Of a DNA stretch of 64,000 bases, positions 8,843 through 18,244 are shown piece after piece; position 1 is the stretch's first letter, and each line of letters opens with the position of its first letter. Below the pieces are notes generated by a model. The model saw nothing but the letters and a program-made list of their open reading frames with translations, had not been told where the DNA came from and ran no database searches. Source of the DNA: Streptomyces parvulus (GTDB lineage Bacteria; Actinomycetota; Actinomycetes; Streptomycetales; Streptomycetaceae); assembly GCF_014648855.1 (NCBI RefSeq), contig NZ_BMRX01000006.1:186001-250000 (forward strand). The letters are read 5' to 3'. The position numbers and the translations under genes were made by a program.

Positions 8843-9853
8843 ATGGGAATCGAAGTAGTGGTCGAGGGTCTGACCAAGTCCTTCGGTAAGCAGAGCATCT
8901 GGCGGGACGTTTCACTCACCCTTCCGGCCGGAGAGGTCAGCGTGATGCTGGGCCCGTCCGGAACCGGTAAGACCGTTTTCCTGAAATCGCTCATCGGGCT
9001 GCTCAAACCGGAGCAGGGCCGTGTCCTCATCAACGGAGTGGACATGGTGAACAGCCCGGAAAGGGACATCTACGAGACCCGGAAACTCTTCGGCCTCATG
9101 TTCCAGGACGGAGCCCTCTTCGGTTCCATGTCGCTTTTCGACAACATCGCCTTCCCGCTGCGCGAACACACCCGCAAGAAGGAGTCCGAGATCCGCCGCA
9201 TCGTCATGGAGCGGATCGAGGTCGTCGGACTGCTGGGCGCGGAGGGAAAGCTCCCCGGGGAGATCAGCGGCGGCATGCGCAAGCGGGCCGGACTGGCCCG
9301 CGCGCTCGTCCTCGACCCGCAGATCATCCTGTGCGACGAACCGGACTCCGGGCTCGACCCGGTCCGTACCGCCTACGTCTCCCAACTGCTCATCGACCTG
9401 AACGCGCAGCTCGACGCGACGATGCTGATCGTCACCCACAACCTCGACATCGCCGCCACCGTCCCCGACAACATGGGGATGCTCTTCCTGCGCGAGCTGG
9501 TCACCTTCGGTCCGCGCGAGGTGCTGCTCACCAGCGACGAGCCGGTCGTCTCCCAGTTCCTCGGCGGCCGGCGCGAGGGCCCCATCGGCATGTCCGAGGA
9601 GAAGGACGCGGCCACGCTCGCCGCCGAGGCGGGCGCCGCCCCCGCCGTCCCCGCCGCGCCCCGGGTGATCGTCCCGCAGCTGGAGCCGTCCCCCGGCCTG
9701 CCGCCGCGCAAGGCCGTCGCCCGCCGGCGCGAGCGCGTCCTGGGCATGATCGACACGCTGCCGCCCGCCGCGCGCACCGCCATCCGCGAGACCTACGCGA
9801 GGGACTCCCGGGCGGCGACCCTGCCGATGCCCGCCGCCGGGAGCGGCGCGTGA
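8843..9853 (+). CDS. Mce-system ABC ATPase (MlaF/MceG-like)
   Basis: A 336-residue ATPase powering the Mce lipid importer from the cytoplasmic face, partnered with the two YrbE permeases downstream. Walker A GPSGTGKT is at residues 37-44, the signature ISGGMRKRAG near 141-150 and Walker B IILCDEPDSGLD near 161-172, followed by the H-loop VTHN. The GGMRKR signature and DPV after Walker B are typical of the Mla/Mce ATPases. A C-terminal extension from about residue 250 (Ala/Pro-rich, then a basic helix with ERVLGMIDTLPPAAR) resembles the tail of mycobacterial MceG and may stabilise the complex. ATG 8843 is chosen for its GGAGGTGAT site. It overlaps the next gene by 4 bases (GTGA). Confidence 0.93.
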   Translation: MGIEVVVEGLTKSFGKQSIWRDVSLTLPAGEVSVMLGPSGTGKTVFLKSLIGLLKPEQGRVLINGVDMVNSPERDIYETRKLFGLMFQDGALFGSMSLFDNIAFPLREHTRKKESEIRRIVMERIEVVGLLGAEGKLPGEISGGMRKRAGLARALVLDPQIILCDEPDSGLDPVRTAYVSQLLIDLNAQLDATMLIVTHNLDIAATVPDNMGMLFLRELVTFGPREVLLTSDEPVVSQFLGGRREGPIGMSEEKDAATLAAEAGAAPAVPAAPRVIVPQLEPSPGLPPRKAVARRRERVLGMIDTLPPAARTAIRETYARDSRAATLPMPAAGSGA

Positions 9854-10614
9854 TCACCGGTGCGCTGCGGCAGACCGGCCGGCTCTTCGCGCTCGCCGCC
9901 GAGGTCGTCCGCGCCGTCTTCCGCAGACCGTTCCAGTTCCGCGAGTTCGTCGAGCAGTTCTGGTTCGTCGCCAGCGTGACCATCCTGCCCGCCGCCCTCG
10001 TCTCGATCCCCTTCGGCGCCGTCATCGCCCTCCAGGTCGGCTCGCTGACCGAGCAGCTGGGCGCCCAGTCGTTCACCGGCGGCGCCAGCGTCCTGGCCGT
10101 CGTCCAGCAGGCGAGCCCGCTCATCGTGGCGCTGCTGATCGCCGGCGCCGGCGGCTCGGCCATCTGCGCCGACCTCGGCTCCCGCAAGATCCGCGAGGAA
10201 CTCGACGCCATGGAGGTCATGGGCGTCTCGCCGGTGCAACGGCTCGTCGTGCCCCGGGTCCTGGCCGCGATGGGCGTGGCGGTCCTGCTCAACGGCCTGG
10301 TCTCGGTCGTCGGCATCCTCGGCGGCTACTTCTTCAACGTCGTCATGCAGGGCGGCACCCCCGGCGCCTACCTCTCCAGCTTCTCCGCCCTCGCCCAGCT
10401 GCCCGACCTGTACGTCAGCGAACTCAAGGCGCTGGTCTTCGGGTTCATCGCCGGCATCGTCGCCGCCTACCGCGGCCTCAACCCGCGCGGCGGTCCCAAG
10501 GGCGTCGGCGACGCGGTCAACCAGTCCGTCGTCATCACCTTCCTCCTGCTCTTCTTCGTCAACATGGTGATGACGGCCGTCTACCTCCAGATCGTCCCGC
10601 CGAAGGGAGGCTGA
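9850..10614 (+). CDS. YrbE/MlaE-family permease (first)
   Basis: A 254-residue integral membrane protein of the MlaE (DUF140) family, forming with the next gene product the membrane channel under the MCE proteins. The family signature is plain: a cytoplasmic coupling region around SAICADLGSRKIREELDAMEVMG at about residues 100-123, long hydrophobic segments before and after, and QSVVITFLLLFFVNMVMTAVY near the C terminus. About five to six membrane segments are expected. The start is GTG 9850, overlapping the ATPase stop by 4 bases, a sign of translational coupling. In mycobacteria the equivalent is YrbEA. Confidence 0.92.
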   Translation: MITGALRQTGRLFALAAEVVRAVFRRPFQFREFVEQFWFVASVTILPAALVSIPFGAVIALQVGSLTEQLGAQSFTGGASVLAVVQQASPLIVALLIAGAGGSAICADLGSRKIREELDAMEVMGVSPVQRLVVPRVLAAMGVAVLLNGLVSVVGILGGYFFNVVMQGGTPGAYLSSFSALAQLPDLYVSELKALVFGFIAGIVAAYRGLNPRGGPKGVGDAVNQSVVITFLLLFFVNMVMTAVYLQIVPPKGG

Positions 10615-10619
10615 GACCG

Positions 10620-11426
10620 ATGGCCTCCCCGCTCGTCTGGCTCGACCGGTCCGGCGACCAACTGCTCTTCTACGCACGGGCCCTGCTGTGGATACCCCGG
10701 ACCCTGCGCCGCTACCTCAAGGAGGTGCAGCGCCTCCTCGCCGAGGTGGCCTTCGGCTCCGGCGGCCTCGGCGTCATCGGCGGCACCATCGGCGTGATGA
10801 TCGCGATGACGCTCTTCACCGGGACCGTCGTCGGCCTCCAGGGCTACGCGGCCCTCGACCAGATCGGCACCGCCGCCTTCACCGGGTTCGTCTCCGCGTA
10901 CTTCAACACCCGCGAGATCGCCCCCCTCGTCGCCGGGCTCGCCCTCTCCGCCACCGTCGGGGCCGGGTTCACCGCCCAGCTGGGCGCCATGCGCATCAAC
11001 GAGGAGGTCGACGCCCTGGAGGGCATGGGCATCCGCTCGATGCCCTACCTGGTCACCACCCGCATCATCGCCGGCGTGGTCGCCATCGTCCCGCTCTACG
11101 CGATCGGGCTGCTCTCCTCCTACCTCGCCTCCCGCTATGTGACCGTCCTGTTCAACGGGCAGTCGCGCGGCACGTACGACCACTACTTCAACCTCTTCCT
11201 CTCGCCGACGGACGTACTGCTCTCCGTACTGAAGGTGCTGATCTTCAGCGTGATGGTGATCGTCGCCCACTGCTACTACGGCTACCGCGCCTCGGGCGGC
11301 CCGGCCGGCGTCGGCGTCGCCGTCGGCCGCTCCGTGCGCAACGCCATCGTGCTGATCAGCGTCACCGACTTCTTCCTGTCGCTGGCCCTGTGGGGCGCGA
11401 CCACGACCGTGAAGGTGGCGGGGTGA
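10620..11426 (+). CDS. YrbE/MlaE-family permease (second)
   Basis: A 268-residue integral membrane partner of the preceding YrbE. It has the same family features: VAGLALSATVGAGFTAQLGAMRINEEVDALEGMG (coupling region near residues 100-135), YLVTTRIIAGVVAIVPLYA, and a final SVTDFFLSLALWG membrane segment. It corresponds to mycobacterial YrbEB. ATG 10620 follows the stop of the first permease by 5 bases with AAGGGAGG at 10603-10610 as ribosome site. A heterodimer of the two permeases with two ATPases is the expected core complex. Confidence 0.92.
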   Translation: MASPLVWLDRSGDQLLFYARALLWIPRTLRRYLKEVQRLLAEVAFGSGGLGVIGGTIGVMIAMTLFTGTVVGLQGYAALDQIGTAAFTGFVSAYFNTREIAPLVAGLALSATVGAGFTAQLGAMRINEEVDALEGMGIRSMPYLVTTRIIAGVVAIVPLYAIGLLSSYLASRYVTVLFNGQSRGTYDHYFNLFLSPTDVLLSVLKVLIFSVMVIVAHCYYGYRASGGPAGVGVAVGRSVRNAIVLISVTDFFLSLALWGATTTVKVAG

Positions 11427-11427
11427 A

Positions 11428-12684
11428 GTGAGCGGACCGACGGGAAGCGGCCTGGGCCACCGGTTCGCCGGTGTGGTGTTCCTGCTGGTGCCGGCCCTGC
11501 TGATCTGGCTGGCCGTGGCCGTCTACGACAAGGAGTTCACCGACTCCGACCCGGTGGTCGTCGAGACCGGCAGCGCCGGCAACCAGATGCACCCGGGCGC
11601 CGAGGTGAAGCTGCGCGGCGTCGTCGTCGGCGAGGTCCGCGCCATCGACGCCACCGGCGACGGCGCCCGGCTCACCCTCGCCATGGAGCCCGGCGCGCTG
11701 GACCACGTACCGTCCGACGTGCGCGCGCAGATGCTCCCGACCACCCTGTTCGGCGAGCGGTTCGTCGCCCTCGTACCGCCCGCGGACCCCTCGCCCGAAC
11801 CGCTGGCCGCCGGAGCCGTCGTCCCGCAGGACCGCTCGGCGAACGCCATCGAGCTCCAGCAGGTGCTCGACAACGTCCTGCCGATGCTCACCGCCGTCCA
11901 GCCGCAGAAGCTCGCCGCGACCCTGTCGGCCGTCTCGCAGGCCCTGGAGGGGCGCGGACAGCGGCTCGGCGAGACGCTCAGCCTGCTGGACGACCACCTG
12001 GAGGAGTTCAACCCCAACCTGCCCGCCCTCAACCGCGACCTCAGGGAACTCGTGAAGGTCAGCCACGTCTACGCGGACGCCGCGCCCGACATCATCACGG
12101 CGCTCACCGACTTCACCACCACCAGCGGCACCCTCGCCGAGCAGGAGGCCGAACTCGCCGCCACCCTCGGCGCCACCACCCGCACCTCCGAGGACGTGAC
12201 CGCCTTCCTGCGGGAGAACCGGGACAACATCATCCGGCTCAGCGCCACCGGCCGGCCCACCCTGGAACTGCTCGCCGAGTACGCGCCCGCCTTCCCCTGC
12301 ACCCTGCGCACCCTCGCCGAGTTCGTGCCCGCCATGGACAAGGCGCTCGGCAAGGGCACCGACCGGCCCGGCATCCACGTCGACGTCACCACCGTCCCCT
12401 CGCGCGGCGCCTACCGCCCCGGCCGCGACACCCCGGCGTACGACTCCGGCGGCGGTCCCCGCTGCCCCGCCGTGCCCTACGTCGGCACGCTGCCCCGGCC
12501 CGCCGCGCCGGCCGCCTCCACGACGGCCGGCCAGGACCTCGGACCGGCCAACTCCCCGTCCGAGAACGACCTGGTCAACGAACTCCTCGCCCCCGCCGCC
12601 GGGAAGGGCCCCGAGGACCTGCCCGACTGGAGCAGCCTCCTGGTCGGCCCCGTCTACCGCGGTACGGAGGTGACGCTCGGATGA
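11428..12684 (+). CDS. MCE family protein (position A)
   Basis: A 418-residue substrate-binding subunit of the Mce importer. One membrane anchor lies at residues 12-30, followed by an MCE beta-barrel domain (about 35-115: EVKLRGVVVGEVRAI, TTLFGERFVALVP). A long helical region (about 140-300) then presumably builds the hydrophobic tunnel, and the tail is Pro/Gly-rich. The GTG start lies one base after the previous stop, so translation is coupled. Like its five paralogues it should be anchored in the membrane with the bulk in the cell wall. No lipobox is present. Confidence 0.9.
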   Translation: MSGPTGSGLGHRFAGVVFLLVPALLIWLAVAVYDKEFTDSDPVVVETGSAGNQMHPGAEVKLRGVVVGEVRAIDATGDGARLTLAMEPGALDHVPSDVRAQMLPTTLFGERFVALVPPADPSPEPLAAGAVVPQDRSANAIELQQVLDNVLPMLTAVQPQKLAATLSAVSQALEGRGQRLGETLSLLDDHLEEFNPNLPALNRDLRELVKVSHVYADAAPDIITALTDFTTTSGTLAEQEAELAATLGATTRTSEDVTAFLRENRDNIIRLSATGRPTLELLAEYAPAFPCTLRTLAEFVPAMDKALGKGTDRPGIHVDVTTVPSRGAYRPGRDTPAYDSGGGPRCPAVPYVGTLPRPAAPAASTTAGQDLGPANSPSENDLVNELLAPAAGKGPEDLPDWSSLLVGPVYRGTEVTLG

Positions 12685-13745
12685 CCGGGGCCGACACCGC
12701 GCACACCCGGCGCCGGCCGCTGACCGGGCCGCTGCTCAAGTCGCTCGTCTTCGTGGTGGTCACCGCCCTCGCCACGACCGTGCTCGGCCTCGGCGTCGCC
12801 GGCAGCGGCGGCGGCCGGGACGCCGGCGACCGCACCTACAAGGCCCTGTTCACCGACGTCACCGGACTCATGGACGGCGACAGCGTGCGGATCTCCGGGG
12901 TGACGGTCGGCGAGGTGACCGACGTACGCGTCGTACACCGCCGCACCGCGCAGGTCACCTTCACCGTCCGCGAGGACCGCGCGCTGCCCCGGTCGACCAC
13001 CGCCGCCGTGAAGTACCTCAACATGGTCGGCCAGCGCTACGTCGCCCTCGGCCGCGGCAGCGGCGACCTCACCGGCACCCTCCCGGAGGGCGGCACCGTC
13101 CCGCTCGACCGCACCACGCCCGCGCTCGACCTGACCCTGCTCTTCAACGGCTTCAAGCCGCTCTTCGAAGGCCTCTCCCCGAAGGACGTCAACGAACTCG
13201 CCGGATCGATCGTGCAGGTGCTCCAGGGCGAGGGCGCCACCGTCGACAGCCTGCTGCGCCACATCGGCTCGCTCGGCACCACCGTCGCCGCCAAGGACAA
13301 GGTGATCGGCCAGGTCGTCCAGAACCTCACCACCGTCCTGGACACCCTCAACGACCGCGAGGACAGCTTCGACGACCTCGTCGTCACCCTCCAGGAACTG
13401 GTCAGCGGCTTCAACGCGGACCGCAAACCCCTCGGCCGGGCCGTCGCCGCCATGGGCGACCTGACCACCGTCAGCGCCGATCTCCTGGAGGACGGGCGGG
13501 AGCCCCTCAAGAAGGACATCCGCGAACTGGGCCGCCTCTCGGACAACCTCGGCGACCGCACCCCGCAGATCGAGGACTTCCTGGCGAAGACCCCCGCCAA
13601 GATGACCGCCCTCACCCGCCTGTCCTCCTACGGCTCGTGGTTCAACCTCTACCTCTGCGAGGCCCGCGTGAGCGGAGTGACCACCTCCGACGGCTCCGAA
13701 CCGCCCACCGGCATCGCGATCACCGAATCGAGGTGCCGCGGATGA
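12681..13745 (+). CDS. MCE family protein (position B)
   Basis: A 354-residue MCE subunit: N-terminal membrane anchor (about 15-37), MCE domain with SVRISGVTVGEVTDVRVV (about 65-82) and NMVGQRYVALG, then a helical region predicted to be long coiled or tunnel-forming helices (DKVIGQVVQNLTTVLDTL, LKKDIRELGRLS). Two Cys near the C terminus (LCEAR, SRCRG) could form a disulphide, as in MCE paralogues C and F. It overlaps the neighbour genes by ATGA at both ends. Confidence 0.9.
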   Translation: MTGADTAHTRRRPLTGPLLKSLVFVVVTALATTVLGLGVAGSGGGRDAGDRTYKALFTDVTGLMDGDSVRISGVTVGEVTDVRVVHRRTAQVTFTVREDRALPRSTTAAVKYLNMVGQRYVALGRGSGDLTGTLPEGGTVPLDRTTPALDLTLLFNGFKPLFEGLSPKDVNELAGSIVQVLQGEGATVDSLLRHIGSLGTTVAAKDKVIGQVVQNLTTVLDTLNDREDSFDDLVVTLQELVSGFNADRKPLGRAVAAMGDLTTVSADLLEDGREPLKKDIRELGRLSDNLGDRTPQIEDFLAKTPAKMTALTRLSSYGSWFNLYLCEARVSGVTTSDGSEPPTGIAITESRCRG

Positions 13746-14782
13746 GGCGCCCGCTCGTCAAGCCCGTCAAGGAACGCAACCCCGTGGCCCTCGGCCTCAC
13801 CGGGCTGCTCGTCCTCGCCGTGCTCGCCCTGCTCGTCTACAACGTGGACCGGCTGCCGCTCGGGGGCGGCACCTCCTACAGCGCCGACTTCTCCGAGGCG
13901 GCGGGCCTCGACGAGGGCGACGAGGTGCGCATCGCCGGCGTCAAGGTCGGCAGGGTCACCGGCGTCTCCCTCGACGGACCCAAGGTGAAGGTCGTCTTCG
14001 AGGTCCAGGACGCCTGGATCGGCGACCGCACGACCGCCGCCATCGCCATCAAGACCGTCCTCGGCGACAAGTACCTGGCACTCGACCCGCTCGGCGCCGG
14101 CGAGCAGGACCCCGGCAGCCGCATCCCGCTCACCCGCACCACCTCCCCGTACGACGTGACCCAGGCCTTCCAGGACCTCAGCGGCACCGTCGACGACATC
14201 GACACCCGGAAGCTCGCGGAGAGCTTCGAGACCATCTCCGACACCTTCGCCGACTCCCCGCCGCACGTCCGCAAGGCCGCCACCGGCCTGTCCGACCTGT
14301 CCCGCTCCGTCTCCAAGCGCGACTCGGAACTCTCCGAACTCCTCAAGGGCAGCGCCAGGTTCACCAAGACGCTCGAGAACAGGAAGTCCAGCTTCGAGAC
14401 CCTCATCGAGGACGGCGGCCCCCTCCTCGGCGAACTGCGCGACCGGCGCACCGCCATCAGCGCCCTGCTCAAGGGCAGCCAGGACCTCGGCGTCGAACTC
14501 GGCGGCCTCGTCAAGGACAACGAGAAGCAGCTCGGCCCGACCCTCAAGGCGCTCGACCGGGTCACCGGCGTCCTGGAGAAGAACAACACCCAGCTCGGCA
14601 AGACCCTCGCGCTGGTCGGCCCCTACTACCGCCTGGTCGGCAACACCCTCGGCAACGGCCGCTGGTTCGACAGCTACCTGTGCGGGGTCGTGCCCCGCGA
14701 CTACCTGCCCGAGGGCTCCCAGCCCGAGACCGGATGCCTGCCGCCGAAACAGCCGGCCGCGGCCCAGGGGAGCGGTGAGTGA
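13742..14782 (+). CDS. MCE family protein (position C)
   Basis: A 346-residue MCE subunit with a basic N terminus, membrane segment (about 15-35), MCE domain (EGDEVRIAGVKVGRVTGVSL, TVLGDKYLALDPLG) and extended helices with regular Leu/Ser/Lys spacing (about 130-300), ending in WFDSYLCGVVPRD and a Cys-Leu-Pro tail. ATG 13742 overlaps the preceding stop (ATGA). Coding frames upstream of this ATG are read-through of gene B in another frame. It is part of the same lipid-transfer assembly. Confidence 0.9.
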   Translation: MRRPLVKPVKERNPVALGLTGLLVLAVLALLVYNVDRLPLGGGTSYSADFSEAAGLDEGDEVRIAGVKVGRVTGVSLDGPKVKVVFEVQDAWIGDRTTAAIAIKTVLGDKYLALDPLGAGEQDPGSRIPLTRTTSPYDVTQAFQDLSGTVDDIDTRKLAESFETISDTFADSPPHVRKAATGLSDLSRSVSKRDSELSELLKGSARFTKTLENRKSSFETLIEDGGPLLGELRDRRTAISALLKGSQDLGVELGGLVKDNEKQLGPTLKALDRVTGVLEKNNTQLGKTLALVGPYYRLVGNTLGNGRWFDSYLCGVVPRDYLPEGSQPETGCLPPKQPAAAQGSGE

Positions 14783-15831
14783 TGAACCGACGCCGAAAGA
14801 TCCTCACCGGCCTGCTCGCCCTCGCGGTCCTCGCCGCCGCCGGCCTGGTCACCGCCCGTGCCCTGGAGCCCGACGGCACCCGCGTCACCGCCTACTTCGA
14901 CCGCGCCGTCGGCGTCTACGCCGGATCCGACCTGCGCGTCCTCGGCGTCCGCGTCGGCGAGGTGGAGTCGGTCCACCCGCAGGGCACCAAGGTCCGCGTC
15001 GGCCTGCGCCTGGACGAGGGGGTGCGGGTCCCCGAGGACGCGCGGGCCGTCGTCGTCGCGCCGAGCGTCGTCTCCGACCGCTACGTCCAGCTCACCCCCG
15101 CCTACCGCACCGGCCCCGCCCTCGCCGACGGCGCCGTCCTGCCCGCCTCCCGCACCGCCGTCCCCGTCGAGATCGACCAGATCTACGACTCGATCACCGA
15201 CCTCGGCGACGCCCTCGGCCCGGACGGCGCCAACGCCGACGGCGCCCTGTCCGACCTGCTGCGCACCGGCGCCGCCAACCTCGACGGCAACGGCGAGGCC
15301 ATCGGCACCGGCATCGAGGAGTTCGGCAAGGCGGCCAAGACCCTGGACGGCAGCAGCGGCGACCTGTTCAAGACGCTGAGCAGCCTCCAGACCTTCACCA
15401 CCATGCTGAAGAACAAGGACACCGACGTGCGCACCGCCCAGGAACGCCTGGACGAGGTCGTCGGATTCTTCGCCGACAACAAGGACGACCTCACCGGGGC
15501 GCTGGAGGAACTGGGGAAGGCCCTCGGCCAGGTCAAGACCTTCATCGAGGACAACCGGGGCGCACTGAAGAAGAACGTCGACCGGCTCGTCCCCCTCACC
15601 CGCACCCTGGTCGAACAACGCGCCTCGCTGGCCGAGGCACTGGACGTGGCGCCCCTGGCCGCGGGCAACGTGGTGGGCGCCTACAACCCCGACACCCGCA
15701 CCCTCGACGGCCGCGCCAACCTCAACGAGATCAGCATGGGCGGCCCTCTGCTGCCGCTGCCCGTGACGGGCGCGGCCGGGGGGAGCGGCAACGGCGCGGA
15801 GAGCGACGGGACGAAGGGGGAGGGCCGATGA
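14782..15831 (+). CDS. MCE family protein (position D)
   Basis: A 349-residue MCE subunit: Arg/Lys start, membrane segment (about 8-26), MCE domain (SDLRVLGVRVGEVESV, SVVSDRYVQLTPAY) and a helical tail with SSLQTFTTMLKNKDTDVRTAQ and FIEDNRGALKKNVDRL segments. ATG 14782 overlaps the previous stop by one base; an in-frame GTG at 14779 is equally possible. It is shorter than mycobacterial MceD proteins and lacks their long Pro-rich tail. It is coupled to position E by ATGA. Confidence 0.9.
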   Translation: MNRRRKILTGLLALAVLAAAGLVTARALEPDGTRVTAYFDRAVGVYAGSDLRVLGVRVGEVESVHPQGTKVRVGLRLDEGVRVPEDARAVVVAPSVVSDRYVQLTPAYRTGPALADGAVLPASRTAVPVEIDQIYDSITDLGDALGPDGANADGALSDLLRTGAANLDGNGEAIGTGIEEFGKAAKTLDGSSGDLFKTLSSLQTFTTMLKNKDTDVRTAQERLDEVVGFFADNKDDLTGALEELGKALGQVKTFIEDNRGALKKNVDRLVPLTRTLVEQRASLAEALDVAPLAAGNVVGAYNPDTRTLDGRANLNEISMGGPLLPLPVTGAAGGSGNGAESDGTKGEGR

Positions 15832-16967
15832 GGCGCCGCACGCTCACCGCGGGCCGGGCCGCCGGTCTCACCGCGGGCGGACTGATCGCCCTCGGCCTCG
15901 GCTTCGCCCTGGCGGTCGGCGGGATCACGGTCGTGCCGCGCGGCTTCGGCGGCCTCGACGACCTGCCGCTGCCCGGCGGGGCCGACCTCGGCGACCACCC
16001 CCGCACCGTCACCGCGGAACTCCAGGACGTGCTCAGCCTGGTCCCGCACTCCGCGGTGCGCGTCAACGACGTCGCGGTCGGCCGGGTCACCGGCATCGAA
16101 CTGGGCGAGGACGACTGGTCGGCCCGCGTCACCATGGAGATCAACGGCGACGTGCGGCTGCCCGCCGACACCACCGCGCGGCTCGAACAGTCCAGCCTGC
16201 TGGGCGAGAAGTACATCCAGCTCGTCGCGCCCGCCAAGGAGACCGGAGCCGGCCCCCTGGCGGACGGAAGCGTCATCCCGCTCTCCCGCACCAGCCGCAA
16301 CACCGAGGTCGAGGAGGTCTTCGGCGCGCTCTCGCTGCTCCTCAACGGCGGCGGCGTCAACCAGCTCAAGACCATCACCGGGGAACTCAACTCGGCGCTG
16401 GGAGGCCGCGAACCGGAGGTGCGGTCCATGCTCAAGCGGGTCAACACCCTGGTGAGCGACCTCGACGACCACCGGGGCGACATCACCGACGCCCTCGACG
16501 CCGTCAACCGGCTCTCCTCCACCCTCGCCACCCGCAAGGAGGACGTCGGCACCGTCCTCACCGACCTCTCGCCGGGCCTCAAGACGCTGGAGAAGCAGCG
16601 CGGCTCGCTGCTGACCATGCTGCGCTCCCTCGACACGCTCTCCGGCGTCGCCGTCTCCACGATCGACGCGAGCAAGGACGACATGATCGCCGACCTCAAG
16701 GCCGTCGCACCGACGCTGAAGGCGCTCGCCGACGCGGGCACCGACCTGCCCGACTCGCTCCAGGTGCTGCTGACCTACCCGTTCACCGACGAGGTGCTGC
16801 GCGGGGTGAAGGGCGACTACCTCAACACGTACCTGAGCATGACCGCCGTCCCCGGCACCGAGGTGATCCCGCCGATCGTGCCCGAGGGCACGCCGGCACG
16901 GAAGCGCTCCTCCTCCCCCCTGCCGCTGCCCTCCGTCACGGGGCCCGGAGGAGGTGAGCGCGGGTGA
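15828..16967 (+). CDS. MCE family protein (position E)
   Basis: A 379-residue MCE subunit with an N-terminal hydrophobic segment (about 12-36), MCE domain (SAVRVNDVAVGRVTGIEL, SSLLGEKYIQLVAP) and long amphipathic helices (LKTITGELNSALGG, LDAVNRLSSTLATRKED). In mycobacteria the E position is normally a lipoprotein; here the hydrophobic segment LGFALAVGGITVVPRG has no Cys, so the protein is probably a plain membrane-anchored one. ATG 15828 overlaps the previous stop and the GTG of position F overlaps its own stop. Confidence 0.9.
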   Translation: MRRRTLTAGRAAGLTAGGLIALGLGFALAVGGITVVPRGFGGLDDLPLPGGADLGDHPRTVTAELQDVLSLVPHSAVRVNDVAVGRVTGIELGEDDWSARVTMEINGDVRLPADTTARLEQSSLLGEKYIQLVAPAKETGAGPLADGSVIPLSRTSRNTEVEEVFGALSLLLNGGGVNQLKTITGELNSALGGREPEVRSMLKRVNTLVSDLDDHRGDITDALDAVNRLSSTLATRKEDVGTVLTDLSPGLKTLEKQRGSLLTMLRSLDTLSGVAVSTIDASKDDMIADLKAVAPTLKALADAGTDLPDSLQVLLTYPFTDEVLRGVKGDYLNTYLSMTAVPGTEVIPPIVPEGTPARKRSSSPLPLPSVTGPGGGERG

Positions 16968-18244
16968 TCACCCTCGCCGTACGGCTGAAGAACCTCGCCT
17001 TCCTGCTCGTCGCCGTCCTCGCCCTCTCCTTCCTCGGCATCCGCTACGCCGACCTCGGCCGCTACGTGGGCGTCGCCGACTACTACACGGTCGACGTGCA
17101 ACTCCCGCGCACCGGCGGCCTGTTCACCCACTCCGACGTCACCTACCGGGGCGTCTCGGTGGGCCGGGTGGGCCCGATCGACCTCACCGCCGAGGGCGTC
17201 GTCGCCGAACTGCGCATCAAGAAGTCGGCCCCGCGCATCCCCGCCGACACCAAGGCCGTGGTCGCCGGGCTCTCCGCCGTGGGCGAGCAGTACATCGACC
17301 TGCGGCCCGAGAGCGACGGCTCGCCCTACCTCGCCGACGGCTCCCGCGTCGAGCAGGCCGACACGCGGGTGCCCGCGCCGGTCACCGACGTGCTGACCAG
17401 CGTCGACGACCTGGTGTCGTCCGTGCCGCTGGAGGATCTGCGCACGGTCGTCGACGAGTTCGGCAAGGCCTTCGAGGGGCACGGCGACGACCTCCAGGTG
17501 CTCCTCGACAGCGGCACCGGCTTCGTCGAGGCCGCGGACCGGGCCCTGCCGTCCACGACGCTGCTCATCAACGACGGCGAGACCGTCCTGCGCACCCAGG
17601 CCGAGGAGGCGGAGGCCATCCGCGGCTTCGCCGTCGGCGCGGAGGAACTGGCCCGCGCCCTCAAGGGCTCGGACGCCGACCTGCGCCGCCTCCTCGCGGT
17701 CACCCCCGAGGCAGCCACCCAGGTCAGCGGGCTGCTCCGGGACCTCGACCCGAGCCTCGGCGTCGTCCTCGCCAACCTCCTCACCACCTCCGAGGTCGCC
17801 GTCACGCGGCAGCGCGGCATCGAGGAACTGCTCGTGAAGTACCCGGCGGCCGTCTCCGCCGGTGCCACCGCCGTCGACGGAGGGAAGCTGAACCTCGGCA
17901 TGGCCGTCACCTTCTTCGCCCCCCTGCCCTGCACCGACGGATACGGCGGTACGCGCTACCGCAACGGTCTCGACCTCGGCACCGCGCCCGCCCTCAACAC
18001 CGAGGCGTCCTGCACCGCCCCAGCCTCCAGCGGGTCGAACGTGCGCGGCTCGGCGAACGCCCCGAAGGGTGGCGCGGTCCCCGACCCGGCCCGGCCCGGC
18101 TCCCTGCCCTCGGGCGGCGCCGGCACCCCGAGCAGCGGCGCAGCGGCGGCGCTCCCCGGCGCCCTCGCGCTGCCCGGCCAGAGCGGCGAGGCCCCCTCCG
18201 ACCTGACCTCGCTCCTCGCCCCGGCCCCGGGCGGCGCCCGGTGA
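16964..18244 (+). CDS. MCE family protein (position F)
   Basis: A 426-residue MCE subunit: N-terminal membrane segment (about 9-27), MCE domain (SDVTYRGVSVGRVGPIDL, LSAVGEQYIDLRPES), central helical region and a C-terminal 100 residues rich in Ala, Gly, Pro and Ser. Cys in FAPLPCTDGYGG and EASCTAPA may pair. The GTG at 16964 is coupled to the stop of position E (GTGA). As sixth MCE protein it completes the usual set of six that assemble as a heterohexamer. Confidence 0.9.
   Translation: MITLAVRLKNLAFLLVAVLALSFLGIRYADLGRYVGVADYYTVDVQLPRTGGLFTHSDVTYRGVSVGRVGPIDLTAEGVVAELRIKKSAPRIPADTKAVVAGLSAVGEQYIDLRPESDGSPYLADGSRVEQADTRVPAPVTDVLTSVDDLVSSVPLEDLRTVVDEFGKAFEGHGDDLQVLLDSGTGFVEAADRALPSTTLLINDGETVLRTQAEEAEAIRGFAVGAEELARALKGSDADLRRLLAVTPEAATQVSGLLRDLDPSLGVVLANLLTTSEVAVTRQRGIEELLVKYPAAVSAGATAVDGGKLNLGMAVTFFAPLPCTDGYGGTRYRNGLDLGTAPALNTEASCTAPASSGSNVRGSANAPKGGAVPDPARPGSLPSGGAGTPSSGAAAALPGALALPGQSGEAPSDLTSLLAPAPGGAR

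Noticed and set aside
8322..8915. Open frames of about 166 residues on both strands in the mce upstream region
   Set aside because: Codon third positions lack the Streptomyces bias, one frame runs into the ATPase gene, and no family resemblance is seen; the region reads as promoter DNA.
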